The notes under the pieces: generated by a model
The model's database searches: none
Told to the model about the DNA's origin: nothing
The model's input: the letters and a program-made list of their open reading frames with translations, nothing else
Shown: piece by piece, positions 50,502 to 60,475 of the stretch
Position numbering within the stretch: the stretch's first letter is position 1
How the letters are laid out: each line of letters opens with the position of its first letter
Source: Planctomycetota bacterium
GTDB lineage: Bacteria; Planctomycetota; SZUA-567; H5-PLA8
Assembly: GCA_015075375.1 (NCBI GenBank)
Contig: JABTUM010000001.1
Coordinates: 801,201-865,200, forward strand
Direction: 5' to 3'
Length of the DNA: 64,000 bases
Made by a program: the position numbers and the translations under genes

Positions 50502-52541
50502 TTACTTGCGTTCTTTCTGGGTCTGCCCGTCCTGCAGACGCAGAATCGTCTCGCGGTTCACGCGCCGGTCGAAGACGCCCGATTTGTGCTCGCTGTCGAT
50601 AAACGGGAACTCCGGATGGAACTGCGACGGCACATTCCGTTCGAGGAAGCGCAGGATCCCGTTCCCGGATTCGTCCAACCGTCCGACCACCTGCATGCTC
50701 CAGAGGAACGCGCCCTGCTCGCTGTCTCGTGTCCCCGCCACGAAGTGAATGGGCGGCTCGCCGTCTTCATCCGGCCGCCGCAGATATCGGCCCATGAATT
50801 CCACCTTCGCTGGTCCCAAATCGGTAGTCCGGTCGCGGTAACTCACCAAGCCCCTGTCCAGCTTGCCCTTCAGAATCTCGGTGCCCACCCAACCGAAGCG
50901 ATCGTCGTAAGTCAGCTTTGCCTTGGCGCTGAGGTTGATGTCCTGCAAGCGCCACTCGTCTTTACCCGCCCAAAGCGTTTTCAAACCGCTCAAGAATGGC
51001 CCGAAGGCCTTCTCCCGTAGCGGGTGCGCCTCGCCGGTCAACGCTCCGCCATACGTCAGACCGCCGTTTTCCCAAACGATGCGGTCCAGGTACAAGACCC
51101 GGTCGGACTGATAGCGCCCGCTCGCGGCGATGCGCCCGCGCAGTCCGCGCACGCCCGGGGGCAGCAAGAACGGATCGGGGAAGTCCTGGCTGTTCAGTTC
51201 GACGTCGAATCGCACCAGCGGTCGTTCGCCGCGCGCTTCCTCCGACAAGTCGCTGTAGTCTTCGACGTGCGAGCGGAATCGCCACAGCGGCATGCTTTGG
51301 GCTACTTCGGTCCCGCCCAGCGCGCGCGGTTCGAAGGCGAGTTGGAACGAGCGCCCCCCGCCTTCCTGCCGGTTCATGATCAGCGTCGCCTGCAACAGAT
51401 CGCCCAAGAAGCCGCGCAGCACGATACGAGACGCGCGGCTCTGTCCGTCGGTCACGATGCTGCCTTTCAGCGATTCGACCGGACCGAGTTCTTGGCCGCC
51501 GGACTGGGCCGAGATCGCGCCGCCACGCCCCTCGTCCACCGCGAATTCCAGCCGGCCGCCCTGCATGTGGAACGAAACCCGGCCCTCCGGGCCGGTGCGA
51601 ATCGCTTCCGCTTTCAGCCAGTGCGGCCAAAGCGTACCCTTTGCGCCCTGCATCCAGTTCAAGGCCGGCGGCACCATGACATCCGCCGGCACGTCGCGAG
51701 GAAGGCGCAGATCCAGATTTCGGTACGAAACATAGCCGTCGCATGCGAACGGGCGCTCGCCGGTCGGCACCTGCACATCCACGCTGAGCGCGGGAAGCTC
51801 GCCTTTCGCGCCGCTCTCTCCCGTCAGCAAGGTTCGCAGCAGCAGCACCACCGGATCCAGAGGCGCCGAATCCTGGTTGTGCTGCCCTTCCTTCCATTGG
51901 GAGGGCGTATCGATCTGCAATCCGCTGCCGACGCCTTTCCAGCGGCCTTCACCCAGCGACGAAACCCGCAGCGCAAAGGGCTGTCCGTTGAAGACCTCGG
52001 TGCGAAACTCGCCAATGGGCTCGCCGTCGCCGCCGCGATCCAGCCGCCCGCCGCAACCGCGCAGTTGCAACGCCGGCATCGAACCGATGCGCGCTTCCAA
52101 GTCCACCTGTTCGAAGTAAAGCGGAATCGGCGGGCCGACCAGCGGCGCTTGCGGGCGCTGCAGGAAGTCGCCGCTGACTTTCACGCTCAGGTCGCGCATG
52201 CCAATAAAGTGCACCGACTCGATGCGCGGGGGCCAAGGCCAAACGTCGAGATGAATTTCGCAACGATCGGCATTCAGTCCGGTCACGCGATTCACGCCGT
52301 CGTCGATGTCGCTGTGTTTCAGTCCCGTGACGGTCAGGACCGATCGCTGCAAGTCAAGGTTCAGGGGCGGATCGAAGGTCGCGCGCCCACCGCCGGGAAG
52401 GAAGCTGACCAGTGCCTGCTGCAGCATCTGTTCGGCGCCGCCGGTGCGCAAATGGCCGACGAATCCCGCCAGCACGCAGACCATGCCGGCCAGAAACATC
52501 AAGACCGCCTGCCACGCATGCAAATATAAGGATACGTTCAC
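50502..52541 (-). CDS. Large membrane-anchored protein, possibly AsmA/TamB-like
   Basis: 679 residues from the GTG at 52541. One N-terminal membrane helix (HAWQAVLMFLAGMVCVLAGFV) is followed by ~640 residues of beta-rich sequence, with alternating strands such as LQRSVLTVTGLKHSDIDDGV, VEMHLDVWPW-like runs and PPGVRGLRGRIAASGRYQSD. The regular pattern of short strands with the anchor at the N-terminus recalls AsmA/TamB/DUF748 proteins that span the periplasm and move lipids, but no diagnostic motif is certain. The GTG start has GAGGA upstream and places the anchor close to the N-terminus; a TTG at 52583 would add 14 residues. It lies after the hisA gene on the same strand (70 bases). Confidence 0.5.
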   Translation of the reverse strand: MNVSLYLHAWQAVLMFLAGMVCVLAGFVGHLRTGGAEQMLQQALVSFLPGGGRATFDPPLNLDLQRSVLTVTGLKHSDIDDGVNRVTGLNADRCEIHLDVWPWPPRIESVHFIGMRDLSVKVSGDFLQRPQAPLVGPPIPLYFEQVDLEARIGSMPALQLRGCGGRLDRGGDGEPIGEFRTEVFNGQPFALRVSSLGEGRWKGVGSGLQIDTPSQWKEGQHNQDSAPLDPVVLLLRTLLTGESGAKGELPALSVDVQVPTGERPFACDGYVSYRNLDLRLPRDVPADVMVPPALNWMQGAKGTLWPHWLKAEAIRTGPEGRVSFHMQGGRLEFAVDEGRGGAISAQSGGQELGPVESLKGSIVTDGQSRASRIVLRGFLGDLLQATLIMNRQEGGGRSFQLAFEPRALGGTEVAQSMPLWRFRSHVEDYSDLSEEARGERPLVRFDVELNSQDFPDPFLLPPGVRGLRGRIAASGRYQSDRVLYLDRIVWENGGLTYGGALTGEAHPLREKAFGPFLSGLKTLWAGKDEWRLQDINLSAKAKLTYDDRFGWVGTEILKGKLDRGLVSYRDRTTDLGPAKVEFMGRYLRRPDEDGEPPIHFVAGTRDSEQGAFLWSMQVVGRLDESGNGILRFLERNVPSQFHPEFPFIDSEHKSGVFDRRVNRETILRLQDGQTQKERK

Positions 52542-52611
52542 GGTCTCTTCGCGTCCTCGGTTCCGGAAGGGCAACGCCGCCAAGGAATTAGACTCGCTCG
52601 ACCCAACTCGG

Positions 52612-53334
52612 TCAAGCGGCCCGCGCCGCCTCCAGGGCCGCTTTCAGCTCCAACTGACCGTCGTACAGCGCCTTGCCCACGATGCAGCCGAAGCAACCCA
52701 ACCGAACCAGTGCGCCGATGTGTTCCACCGTCGCCACGCCCCCGCTTGCGATGACCGGGAATCGTGAAACCTTGACCACCTCGCCCATGCGGGCAAAGTT
52801 CGGCCCCTGCAGCATCCCGTCGGTCTCGATATCGGTATAGATCACTTCCGCCAGTGGCCAAGCCGCGACCGACGCCAGCAGTTCACCGGCACTCAGGGCA
52901 CTCACTTCCACCCAGCCCTTCGTTGCTACCTTTCCATTCTTGGCGTCGAGCCCCAGGATGATGCGCCCCGGATACGCTTCGGCCAGCCCGCGCAAAAAGG
53001 CCGGATCTTCGACGGCCTTGGTGCCAATCACGCAGCGCGCCGCGCCCGCGTCGAGCAAATCCGCGACGGCTTCACGCGAACGCAATCCGCCGCCCACCTC
53101 TACTTCCACCCCCGGCAGCGCGCGGATGATCGCTTTCGTGATCGCCGCGTTACGCGGGAAGCCTTCGAATGCGCCGTCCAGATCCACCACATGGAGCCGC
53201 TTCGCGCCCGCGTCGATCCAGCGTCGCGCCGCGCGCACCGGATCGTCGTCGTACACCGTCTTGCGGTCGGCCAAACCCTGCACCAGCCGCACAGCCTGCC
53301 CGCCCTTGATGTCCACCGCCGGTATCACTTGCAT
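52612..53334 (-). CDS. hisA: Phosphoribosylformimino-5-aminoimidazole carboxamide ribotide isomerase
   Basis: 240 residues, the usual HisA length. MQVIPAVDIKGGQAVRLVQG carries the first catalytic Asp; VEVEVGGGLRSREAVADLLD and VYTDIETDGMLQGPN-like blocks (EVIYTDIETDGMLQGPN) supply the second Asp and phosphate-binding loops of the half-barrel duplicated fold. It isomerises ProFAR to PRFAR in histidine synthesis. The usual partner hisF is not in the window; hisH lies 9 kb away at 62136. The open frame continues 630 bases upstream of the ATG at 53334 without family similarity, and the ATG begins exactly at the family N-terminus. Confidence 0.96.
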   Translation of the reverse strand: MQVIPAVDIKGGQAVRLVQGLADRKTVYDDDPVRAARRWIDAGAKRLHVVDLDGAFEGFPRNAAITKAIIRALPGVEVEVGGGLRSREAVADLLDAGAARCVIGTKAVEDPAFLRGLAEAYPGRIILGLDAKNGKVATKGWVEVSALSAGELLASVAAWPLAEVIYTDIETDGMLQGPNFARMGEVVKVSRFPVIASGGVATVEHIGALVRLGCFGCIVGKALYDGQLELKAALEAARAA

Positions 53335-53416
53335 GGTTGCTATGGTCCTCGTCCAAGTCTCTCGCGTTCGCACGAAAGGTGCGCAGGCTGCCCGCCGCGG
53401 CACGCGCTGTAAAGCG

Positions 53417-55345
53417 CTATTCGGTCCAACCGGCGCCCGTACGAGGCGCGCCCGGGCCGGACGCGTTCGGGCGGTCCAGATCCACGTCCAATACCCAGAA
53501 TACCAGCCGCGGTCCGTCCAGGGCGCGAAGCCCTTCGATTTCGGCAAGCACCGGCGCGCCGGAGGCGCCCTCGTCGAAGACCACCAACCGGGCGCCCGCG
53601 CCTTCCTGGCCCCAGCGCAAAGCCGCTCCGCGCGCGGAACGCGAAGCCTCGCTCGAAGGCTCGCCCAGCGGCCGCCAAGCGGCTGCATCGTCCGCCGCGG
53701 CTTCCATCGTCCAGCCCGCGCTCGACCAGAGGCCGCTGAGTACGCTGCGCGAACCGTCCGATCGGACCAGCACCGCGCCGCGCGGCGCACGACCGAACGC
53801 AGCTTGGACCTCCTGCGCGGTGAGTCCAGCCGGGAGCACAATGGCGCGAGCGCCGTTGGCTTCGGCCAGGCGCAAGCGAGGCGCATCTCGCGGCGCTTCG
53901 CGCGCCACGCTACGCTGAGCCAGAAATAGCGGCGGAGGAGGAGGCGGATAGACCGGCCGGAACGCATAGTGCAAGCCCGTCTCGCGCGCCTCCAGATCCA
54001 AATAATTCGCGGCCAGTTCGCCGTCGGATGCGTGCAAGGCGCGCAGCGTGCCCTGCGCCGGCCCGCCCAGCGCCATCCGTTCGGGTTCGCGCAGCCCTTC
54101 GAGGAAGGACAGTTCCTCTTCGAAGAACGCGCGGCCGTCGGCGGGCACGCTCACGCGCACAAGTCTCGACACGATCAACTCGGGCGGTGGAAATGCCTGG
54201 CCCAGCCCCGCGGCCAGCGCGGCGATCGCTCCCAGCGCCAACCCCGCGGCCATGTAGCGCGTGCGCTCCGCGCGCAGCCACGCCAACACCGCCAGCATCA
54301 TCGCGGCGCCCACCAGCGCCCAGAGTGCCGATTCGTCGCGCACGCGCGAGGCCACCGCACCGGGCTCGAACGCGTCGAACGTGCGCGGCGCGATGCGCCG
54401 GTCGTTAGGAGGAAGCCGCTGCGGCTGCAGTTCCGGACTCGAGAGCGCGCGCTCCCAAACCGGCAACATCGATTCCGCACTGGCCCATGGAAAGAAAAAG
54501 ACACCCCCGCCCAAACCCAGGCGGTAGCGCGCGAAGACCATTCGCGAGCCCTCGTCGTAGCCGACGTCTTCTTCTTGCAGGTTCGCCTCACGAAACCACG
54601 CCGCCGGGTCTACCGGCAGGCGCTCGGATGCTGCCGGCAGCGGAGTCAGCCCCGCCCGCCGGGCGCGGTCCAAAGTGCCCGCCCCCACGATCAGAACCCG
54701 GCCGCCCCGCAGCAGCCATCGCCGCAGTGCGCCCAAGGCTCCTTCGCCCGCGCCGTCGAACGCTCCTTGGCCCAGCACCACAACATCGGCGTTCTCGTAC
54801 ATCCAATCCTGCTGCGGCAATTGCGCACCGGTCAGTCGCGCCGCATGCCAGCGCGGCCGGTCGATCCAGCGCGAGGCGCCCACCACCCAGACCAGCCGCT
54901 CGTCGGCGCTTGCGACGACTTCCAGCACCCGCGCCAGATGCGCCTTGAAGCGCACTCGGCGCTGCCCGCTTTCGGGATCGTCTTTCCAGAGTTCCAGCGT
55001 CAGGTCCGCGCCCGCCGCCGGCGCTCGTACCGGTATCCGAAAGCGAGTCGGTGCGTCCGAGCGAAAGCGCGCGTGGGTGAAATAGCGCGGTGCGCCTTCC
55101 CCGGTCCCTTCACGAACTTCGATGCCGCCGCTGAATTCGGCTTCGGCGCTGGCGACCTGCCCCTCCAATACCACCGCCGAACCGGGCCGGTAATGCAATC
55201 CATACGTGGGCAGCAGCGTCACCTGCGGTCCGCTCACCGGCAATTCGTTGACCAGCGCCAGTCCGGACGCGGGCTCCTGCGTCCGAGCGACCCCTGCGCA
55301 CGTGATCAGGAGGCAGACGAGGCCCAGGCGTGCGAGTCGGCGCAT
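53417..55345 (-). CDS. Membrane-anchored protein with a GATase-like domain, function unknown
   Basis: 642 residues. Signal peptide MRRLARLGLVCLLITCAGVAR; a beta-sandwich region (~30-130: LHYRPGSAVVLEGQVASAEA); then an alpha/beta domain with DVVVLGQGAFDGAGEGALGA and RWLLRGGRVLIVGAG, the layout of DUF4350/glutamine-amidotransferase-like domains found in Gram-negative Bat/aerotolerance-type operons. No catalytic Cys is evident. Two membrane helices follow (~340-385: ALWALVGAAMMLAVLAWLRA and AAGLALGAIAALAAGLG), and a ~250-residue C-terminal part ends near EIEGLRALDGPRLVFWVLD. Its stop is 82 bases upstream of the hisA start and its start 3 bases after the mnmG stop. Confidence 0.55.
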   Translation of the reverse strand: MRRLARLGLVCLLITCAGVARTQEPASGLALVNELPVSGPQVTLLPTYGLHYRPGSAVVLEGQVASAEAEFSGGIEVREGTGEGAPRYFTHARFRSDAPTRFRIPVRAPAAGADLTLELWKDDPESGQRRVRFKAHLARVLEVVASADERLVWVVGASRWIDRPRWHAARLTGAQLPQQDWMYENADVVVLGQGAFDGAGEGALGALRRWLLRGGRVLIVGAGTLDRARRAGLTPLPAASERLPVDPAAWFREANLQEEDVGYDEGSRMVFARYRLGLGGGVFFFPWASAESMLPVWERALSSPELQPQRLPPNDRRIAPRTFDAFEPGAVASRVRDESALWALVGAAMMLAVLAWLRAERTRYMAAGLALGAIAALAAGLGQAFPPPELIVSRLVRVSVPADGRAFFEEELSFLEGLREPERMALGGPAQGTLRALHASDGELAANYLDLEARETGLHYAFRPVYPPPPPPLFLAQRSVAREAPRDAPRLRLAEANGARAIVLPAGLTAQEVQAAFGRAPRGAVLVRSDGSRSVLSGLWSSAGWTMEAAADDAAAWRPLGEPSSEASRSARGAALRWGQEGAGARLVVFDEGASGAPVLAEIEGLRALDGPRLVFWVLDVDLDRPNASGPGAPRTGAGWTE

Positions 55346-55348
55346 CGG

Positions 55349-57325
55349 TCAGGCGCCTCCCAGACTGGGCGCCGGCTGCGTGCGTTCGCCCGGCCGCGCC
55401 CCGCCGGAAAGGTATACCGTCAGGAAAGTCAAATCCGCCGGCGTAACGCCGTCGAGCCGCAGAGCCTGGCCAAAAGTACGCGGGCGATGCCGCGAGAGCT
55501 TCTCGGCGGCCTCTTTCGCCAGACCGCCGATGGCCTTGTAATCGAGGTGCTCCGGCAGTGCGCGCGTCTCCAGTTCTTTCATGCGTTCGATTTGCTGCGT
55601 CTGGCGCGTCAGGTAGCCCTCGTACTTCGCTTCGATTTCCAGGGCCTCGTCGGCTCCGGACGAAAGCTCCAGCGCCAGACCGCGTTCGCGCAAATTCGCC
55701 ATGCGCAGTTCCGGCTGGCGCAGCAGTTCCCACCACGTCTTGAGCGACGCCGGCGGTCGCGAGTGCTTGAGGTGCTCCGCCGCGTGCTCGATCTGAGCGC
55801 GCTTGGCGGCGACTGCATCGAGAGCCGGAGCGTCGAGCAGTCCGAAACGCCGCGCATACGCTTCCAGCCGGCGGTCCGCGTTGTCCTGGCGCAAATGGAG
55901 CCGGTATTCGCTGCGGCTGGTGAAAAGCCGGTACGGCTCCACGATCTCTTTGGTGACCAGATCGTCGACCAGCACGCCCAGGTAGGCTTCTTCGCGGCCT
56001 AGCACAAACGGCGACTCGCCGCGCACCTTCAGCGCCGCATTCAGCCCCGCCAGCAACCCCTGACCCGCCGCTTCTTCGTACCCGCTGGTCCCGTTGATCT
56101 GCCCCGCGAGGTACAGTCCGCCCACGCGACGAGCGGCAAGCGTGGCGTCGATCTGATGCGGCGGCGCCATGTCGTACTCGATCGCATACCCGAAGCGCAG
56201 CACCTCCGCATCTTCGCAGCCGGGGATCGTCTTGAGCAGCTCGAGTTGCACCTCCGGCGGTAAGCTCGTCGAAAACCCGCCGACATAAATTTCTTCCGTA
56301 TGTTCGCCTTCGGGCTCCAGGAACAGTTGATGCGAACCTTTATCCGAGAAGCGCACGATCTTGTCTTCGATGGACGGACAGTAGCGCGGGCCCGTGGATC
56401 GGATCTGCCCTGTGTACAGCGGCGCTTTGTCCAGGTTCGCGGCGATGTGCCGGTGTGTGGCTTCGGTGGTGCGCGTCAGCCAGCACGGCAGAGCCGGGCG
56501 CTCAATCTTCGCGGTGCGGAAGCTGAAGGGCGGCGGCGGCACGTCGCCCCATTGTTCTTCGAGGCCGGCGGTCCGGATCGTCCGGCCGTTTAAGCGCGGC
56601 GGAGTCCCGGTCTTCAGCCGGCGCAGTTCGAAGCCCAGCGCCTCCAGCGAGCCCGAAAGACTCATCGCCGCTTGTTCGCCCGCCCGCCCGCCGCGGCTTT
56701 GCCGGGTGCCTTGGTGGATCAGCCCGCGCAGGAAGGTGCCGGTAGTCAGAATCACGGCCTGCGCGCGATAGGTCAGGCCGCTTCCTCCGCGCAGTCCGAC
56801 AACCCGTAACTCACCCTCGGCCGGCGGCGCCAACGTCAGCGCCTCCGGCGCGGCGCCTTCGCGCAAGCGCGCCAAACGCTCCCAGTAACGAGCCTCTGGA
56901 TCTCGCGAAGCGCCAGCGGGCTCGACCAGCAGTTCTTCGACCGTCTCCTGGCGCAGCGTCAGGTTCGGCAAGCGCTCCAGCGCTTGCTTGGCCAGCAACG
57001 CATAGAGCCGCTTGTCGCACTGCGCGCGCGGAGCCTGCACCGCGGGCCCGCGCGAACGGTTCAGCATGCGAAACTGGATCCCGCTGCGGTCGGTAAGCAC
57101 GCCTTGCAGACCGCCCAAGGCGTCGATCTCTCGAACGACGATCCCCTTGGCGGTTCCGCCCACCGCCGGATTGCAGGACATCTGCCCCAGCGATTCGAGC
57201 GCCATCGTGACCAAGAGCGTGCGGCATCCCATGCGCGCCGCGGCGTGCGCGGCCTCGCAGCCGGCGTGTCCGGCACCCACCACGATCACATCGAACGCCG
57301 TGGCTCGGTCGACCACTTCGCTCAT
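55349..57325 (-). CDS. mnmG: tRNA uridine-5-carboxymethylaminomethyl modification enzyme MnmG (GidA)
   Basis: 658 residues, slightly longer than the usual ~630. FAD-binding start [20 protein letters not shown], then the invariant [20 protein letters not shown] and [20 protein letters not shown], and later [34 protein letters not shown] and [20 protein letters not shown]. With MnmE it modifies the wobble uridine of several tRNAs; mnmE is not in the window. The flavin-binding C-terminal helical domain is complete up to [16 protein letters not shown]. The extra ~15 residues after that block are Pro/Gly/Arg-rich. Directly followed by the GATase-like gene (3 bases). Confidence 0.97.
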   Translation of the reverse strand: MSEVVDRATAFDVIVVGAGHAGCEAAHAAARMGCRTLLVTMALESLGQMSCNPAVGGTAKGIVVREIDALGGLQGVLTDRSGIQFRMLNRSRGPAVQAPRAQCDKRLYALLAKQALERLPNLTLRQETVEELLVEPAGASRDPEARYWERLARLREGAAPEALTLAPPAEGELRVVGLRGGSGLTYRAQAVILTTGTFLRGLIHQGTRQSRGGRAGEQAAMSLSGSLEALGFELRRLKTGTPPRLNGRTIRTAGLEEQWGDVPPPPFSFRTAKIERPALPCWLTRTTEATHRHIAANLDKAPLYTGQIRSTGPRYCPSIEDKIVRFSDKGSHQLFLEPEGEHTEEIYVGGFSTSLPPEVQLELLKTIPGCEDAEVLRFGYAIEYDMAPPHQIDATLAARRVGGLYLAGQINGTSGYEEAAGQGLLAGLNAALKVRGESPFVLGREEAYLGVLVDDLVTKEIVEPYRLFTSRSEYRLHLRQDNADRRLEAYARRFGLLDAPALDAVAAKRAQIEHAAEHLKHSRPPASLKTWWELLRQPELRMANLRERGLALELSSGADEALEIEAKYEGYLTRQTQQIERMKELETRALPEHLDYKAIGGLAKEAAEKLSRHRPRTFGQALRLDGVTPADLTFLTVYLSGGARPGERTQPAPSLGGA

Positions 57326-57401
57326 GCCCGATCCGCCGCCTCCAGCCTTCGTACCAGCTTACCATTATGAGCGCATGCCTGCACGCGGGGGCATGGGACA
57401 T

Positions 57402-57435
57402 AAAAAAGGCCCCGCCGGCACTTCCCGGCGAGGCC
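57402..57435 (-). terminator. Rho-independent terminator of the cold-shock gene
   Basis: On the minus strand, an 11-base stem GGCCTCGCCGG / CCGGCGGGGCC (one G-T pair) closes a 6-base loop and is followed directly by six T. It lies 30 bases after the cspA stop and before mnmG, so it ends the cold-shock transcript. Confidence 0.9.
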
Positions 57436-57464
57436 TCGATGTTCGCTTCAACGGCCCGTACGAA

Positions 57465-57680
57465 TCAGGCGTTGCCACCCGACGGCTTGACGTTCGCCGC
57501 CTTGGGACCCTTTTCGCTCTGCACGACTTCGTATTCCACCGCCTGCCCTTCCGCCAGGCTGCGGAACCCTTCGGCCACGATGCTGCTGTGGTGGACGAAG
57601 ATGTCCTTGCCGCCGTCGTCGGGCGTAATGAAACCGTAGCCCTTTTGATCGTTAAACCACTTCACTTTTCCCGTGGGCAT
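57465..57680 (-). CDS. cspA: Cold-shock protein (CspA family)
   Basis: 71 residues, the normal single-domain size. [18 protein letters not shown] has the RNP1 motif (KGYGFI) and DIFVHHSSI the RNP2 motif, which bind single-stranded RNA and DNA and act as RNA chaperones. A conserved [14 protein letters not shown] stretch follows. A strong AAGGAGA lies six bases before the ATG. It is a single-gene unit with its own terminator. The long cold-responsive leader of classical cspA is not obvious in the 85 bases upstream, so constitutive expression is possible. Confidence 0.96.
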   Translation of the reverse strand: MPTGKVKWFNDQKGYGFITPDDGGKDIFVHHSSIVAEGFRSLAEGQAVEYEVVQSEKGPKAANVKPSGGNA

Positions 57681-57735
57681 CCGCCGTCTCCTTCACGACC
57701 CGTCCGCCCGCGCCTGCGCGGGTCCGTACCGCGGC

Positions 57736-57756
57736 GCGCCGCCCCGTCGGCGGCGC
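57736..57756. repeat. GC-rich hairpin between the phosphofructokinase and cold-shock genes
   Basis: 8-base stem GCGCCGCC / GGCGGCGC with a 5-base loop, 10 bases after the phosphofructokinase stop on the minus strand. No T-run follows, so it is not a classical terminator. Confidence 0.35.
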
Positions 57757-57765
57757 CGGATCCGC

Positions 57766-58872
57766 TTAGCTGTAGAAGATCTCCGCCATCGGCATGAAGT
57801 CGTCCGGCAGCAGTTTATAGCGCTTCTTCTCGGTTTGGTTTTCGCGCAGCATGCCTTTCATCGGCACGGCTTCGACCCGATCCCCGCGCAGGGTCACCAG
57901 GTACCCGTATTTCCCCGCGGCCACCGCCTCGGCCGCGCAGATACCGTAGCGCGATCCCAGGATCCGGTCGTACGCGCTGGGCGATCCGCCGCGCTGCAAA
58001 TGACCCAGCGCCAGCCCGCGCGTCTCGATGCCCGTCAGTTTTTCCAATTCTTTGGCCACGGCCTCCGCGATCTCGCCGGGCTTCAGCACGATATTGCCGA
58101 AACTGTCGCGCTCCACCTTTTCGCTGATTTCCCAGCCGCCGCCTTCCTTCTTGACGATCCGCGGCTTGGCGTCCACGCCGCCGATCGAAGCGCCTTCGGC
58201 GACCACGACGATCGCGTGCAACTTGCCGCGTTCGCGCGCGCGACGGCAGGCTTCGGCGATGGCCTCGATCCGCACCGGATGCTCGGGTACCGCGATGAAC
58301 TCCGCGCCGCTCGCCACGCCCGTGTACGCCGTGATCCAGCCCGCGTGCCGGCCCATGCACTCCACCACCATGATCCGGTGATGGCTCATCGTGGTCGTGC
58401 GCAGGTCGTCGATCGCCGCCGTAGCCTTCTCAACGGCGGACCAGAACCCGAAGGTGAAGTCCGTTCCCAGCACGTCGTTGTCGATCGTTTTCGGAACACC
58501 GATCGCCGGTATGCCATAGTCACGGTAGAGGTAGTAGGCGATTTCCAGCGTATCGTCACCGCCGATGGCGACCAAGGCGTCGATCCCGAGTTGCTTGAAG
58601 TTCGTCAGCGCCTTCTGCACGTCCTCCGGCTTCTTGTACAGGTTGGTTCGGGAAGTTCCCAGAATGGTGCCGCCTTCGTGGAGAATCTGATCCACCGAAT
58701 GCGGCGTGAGGTCTTCGATGCGCTTGTCGCGCAACCCGGCCCAGCCGTCGATAAACCCGATGCACTTGTATTGCTCGTTGGTTTCCTTCGACAGCCGCGT
58801 GACGATCCCGCGAATGACGGCGTTCAAGCCCGGGGCGTCTCCGCCGCCGGTCAACATGGCGATGCGCTTCAT
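57766..58872 (-). CDS. pfp: 6-phosphofructokinase with PPi-type active-site residues
   Basis: 368 residues of the PfkA superfamily. GGGDAPGLNAVIRGIVTRL starts the fold, and the substrate loop is present as CMGRHAGWITAYTG. The two residues that decide phosphate donor in this family are Asp and Lys here: GGDDTLEIAYYL (position 104 in E. coli numbering is Gly in ATP enzymes, Asp in PPi enzymes) and GVPKTIDNDVLGTD (position 124 is Gly in ATP enzymes, Lys in PPi enzymes). This points to the reversible, pyrophosphate-dependent enzyme (EC 2.7.1.90) rather than ATP-PFK. It phosphorylates fructose 6-phosphate and can run in the gluconeogenic direction. The start at 58872 has GAGG-rich sequence upstream. 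Confidence 0.9.
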   Translation of the reverse strand: MKRIAMLTGGGDAPGLNAVIRGIVTRLSKETNEQYKCIGFIDGWAGLRDKRIEDLTPHSVDQILHEGGTILGTSRTNLYKKPEDVQKALTNFKQLGIDALVAIGGDDTLEIAYYLYRDYGIPAIGVPKTIDNDVLGTDFTFGFWSAVEKATAAIDDLRTTTMSHHRIMVVECMGRHAGWITAYTGVASGAEFIAVPEHPVRIEAIAEACRRARERGKLHAIVVVAEGASIGGVDAKPRIVKKEGGGWEISEKVERDSFGNIVLKPGEIAEAVAKELEKLTGIETRGLALGHLQRGGSPSAYDRILGSRYGICAAEAVAAGKYGYLVTLRGDRVEAVPMKGMLRENQTEKKRYKLLPDDFMPMAEIFYS

Positions 58873-59037
58873 CTCTGCACTCCTCTTAGGTTAAGCATCC
58901 GGCATCTTATCCGGCGCGGTCTGGCGCGCAAGGAACCCGAGGCCGGGAACTGCGCGCAGGCAACCATTCTTCTGCCGATCGCGCCGGCTACTGCACTCAC
59001 TCGATCACGTTGGTGAATTTCGGGCGGTTGGTATAAA

Positions 59038-60396
59038 TCAGAGGCCCAATTCGGAGCTGGTGAAATTGGTGTCGTAGCGTCCAGACACGAACGCGGCATG
59101 CTCGAAAATCTCGCGGTACAGGGGAATGGTCGTCGCGACCCCTTCCAGCACCAACTCGTCCAGTGCGTTGCGCATGCGCCGGATCGCTTCCTGACGGTCG
59201 CGCCCGTGGACGATCAACTTTCCTAACATCGAATCGTAGTACGGCGGCACCGTGTAGCCCGAATAGATATGCGAATCCATGCGGATCCCGCTGCCCGCGG
59301 GCGGGCAATACAGCGCCAACTTGCCCGGCGAAGGCGCGAACCCGCGCTTCGGGTCTTCCGCATTGATCCGGCACTCGATCGAATGCCCGCCATCCTTCAA
59401 CCGGTTGTCGATGTCTTTCTGCCGCCAGCGCAACGCTTCGCCGCTGGCCACTCGCAACTGCTCCTCTACCAGGTCCAGGCCCGTCACCATCTCCGTTACC
59501 GGATGCTCGACCTGCAAGCGGGTGTTCACTTCCATGAAGTAAAACTTGCGGTCCTTGATGTCGTAGATGAACTCGACCGTTCCCGCGCTGAAGTACCCGG
59601 CCGCCTTCATCAGCCGCACCGCGGCCATCTGAATGTCGTAGCGCGTGCGCTTGTCGATCACCGGGCAAGGCGTCTCTTCGATCAGCTTCTGATTGCGCCG
59701 CTGAACCGTGCAGTCGCGCTCGCCCAAGTGGAGCACATGCCCGTGCTCGTCGCCCAGGATCTGCACTTCGACGTGCCGCATCGATTCGATGAACTTTTCG
59801 AGATACAGCGTCCCGTTGCCGAAAGCCGCTTCGGCTTCGGTGCGCGCTTGCATGTAGTTGCTGCGCAGGCTCATCGGGTTGTGGGCGATGCGCATGCCGC
59901 GCCCGCCGCCGCCCGCGCTGGCCTTGAAGAGAACCGGATAGCCGATCTTCTCGGCCCAAGCGAGCGCCGCTTCTTCGTTCTCGACGGCTCCTTCGCTGCC
60001 CGGCACCGTCGGCACGCCGGCCTTCTGCGCGATCTTCTTGGCCGAAATCTTGTCGCCCATCTGTTCGATGGCTTTGGTGGGCGGACCGATGAACGCGATT
60101 TTGCAGGAGCGGCAGACTTCCGCGAAGTGCGCGTTTTCGCTCAGGAACCCGTATCCGGGGTGGATCGCTTCGACGTCGGCGATCTCCGCCGCCGCGATGA
60201 TGTTGTTCACCACCAGGTAGCTTTGCTTGGCGGGGGGCGGACCGATGCAGATCGCACGGTCGGCCATGCGCAGGTACACCGCGTCCTTATCCGCCTGCGA
60301 ATAGACCACGACGGTTTCCACGCCCATCCGTTTGCAGGTGCGGATGATGCGAAGGGCGATTTCGCCGCGGTTGGCGATCAGAATGCGGGAAAACAT
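59038..60396 (-). CDS. accC: Acetyl-CoA carboxylase, biotin carboxylase subunit
   Basis: 452 residues, full length. [20 protein letters not shown] starts the family; the Gly-rich ATP loop is [17 protein letters not shown], and [20 protein letters not shown] carries the catalytic Glu/Asn/Arg residues. It carboxylates biotin on AccB using ATP and bicarbonate in fatty acid synthesis. Start at ATG 60396; the frame extends nine residues upstream without support. It follows accB by 79 bases on the same strand. The carboxyltransferase genes accA and accD are not in the window. Confidence 0.97.
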   Translation of the reverse strand: MFSRILIANRGEIALRIIRTCKRMGVETVVVYSQADKDAVYLRMADRAICIGPPPAKQSYLVVNNIIAAAEIADVEAIHPGYGFLSENAHFAEVCRSCKIAFIGPPTKAIEQMGDKISAKKIAQKAGVPTVPGSEGAVENEEAALAWAEKIGYPVLFKASAGGGGRGMRIAHNPMSLRSNYMQARTEAEAAFGNGTLYLEKFIESMRHVEVQILGDEHGHVLHLGERDCTVQRRNQKLIEETPCPVIDKRTRYDIQMAAVRLMKAAGYFSAGTVEFIYDIKDRKFYFMEVNTRLQVEHPVTEMVTGLDLVEEQLRVASGEALRWRQKDIDNRLKDGGHSIECRINAEDPKRGFAPSPGKLALYCPPAGSGIRMDSHIYSGYTVPPYYDSMLGKLIVHGRDRQEAIRRMRNALDELVLEGVATTIPLYREIFEHAAFVSGRYDTNFTSSELGL

Positions 60397-60475
60397 CGCA
60401 GTGGCGGGCAGACCCCGGGGCAAGGCGCGTCCACCCCGACGCCGGCGCGGGGTCTACGCGGCCCTGCGCGTCCTT

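Noticed and set aside
51024..52529. 501-residue plus-strand frame opposite the large anchored protein
   Set aside because: Although the sense-strand protein is itself poorly known, it has a membrane anchor, strand pattern and ribosome site; the mirror frame has none.
53335..53967. Upstream extension of the hisA frame
   Set aside because: Overlaps the GATase-like gene on the same strand in another frame; HisA begins at MQVIPAVDIKGG.
53969..56002. 677-residue plus-strand frame across mnmG and its neighbour
   Set aside because: Antisense to mnmG, whose motifs are complete; low-complexity Arg/Gln/His composition.
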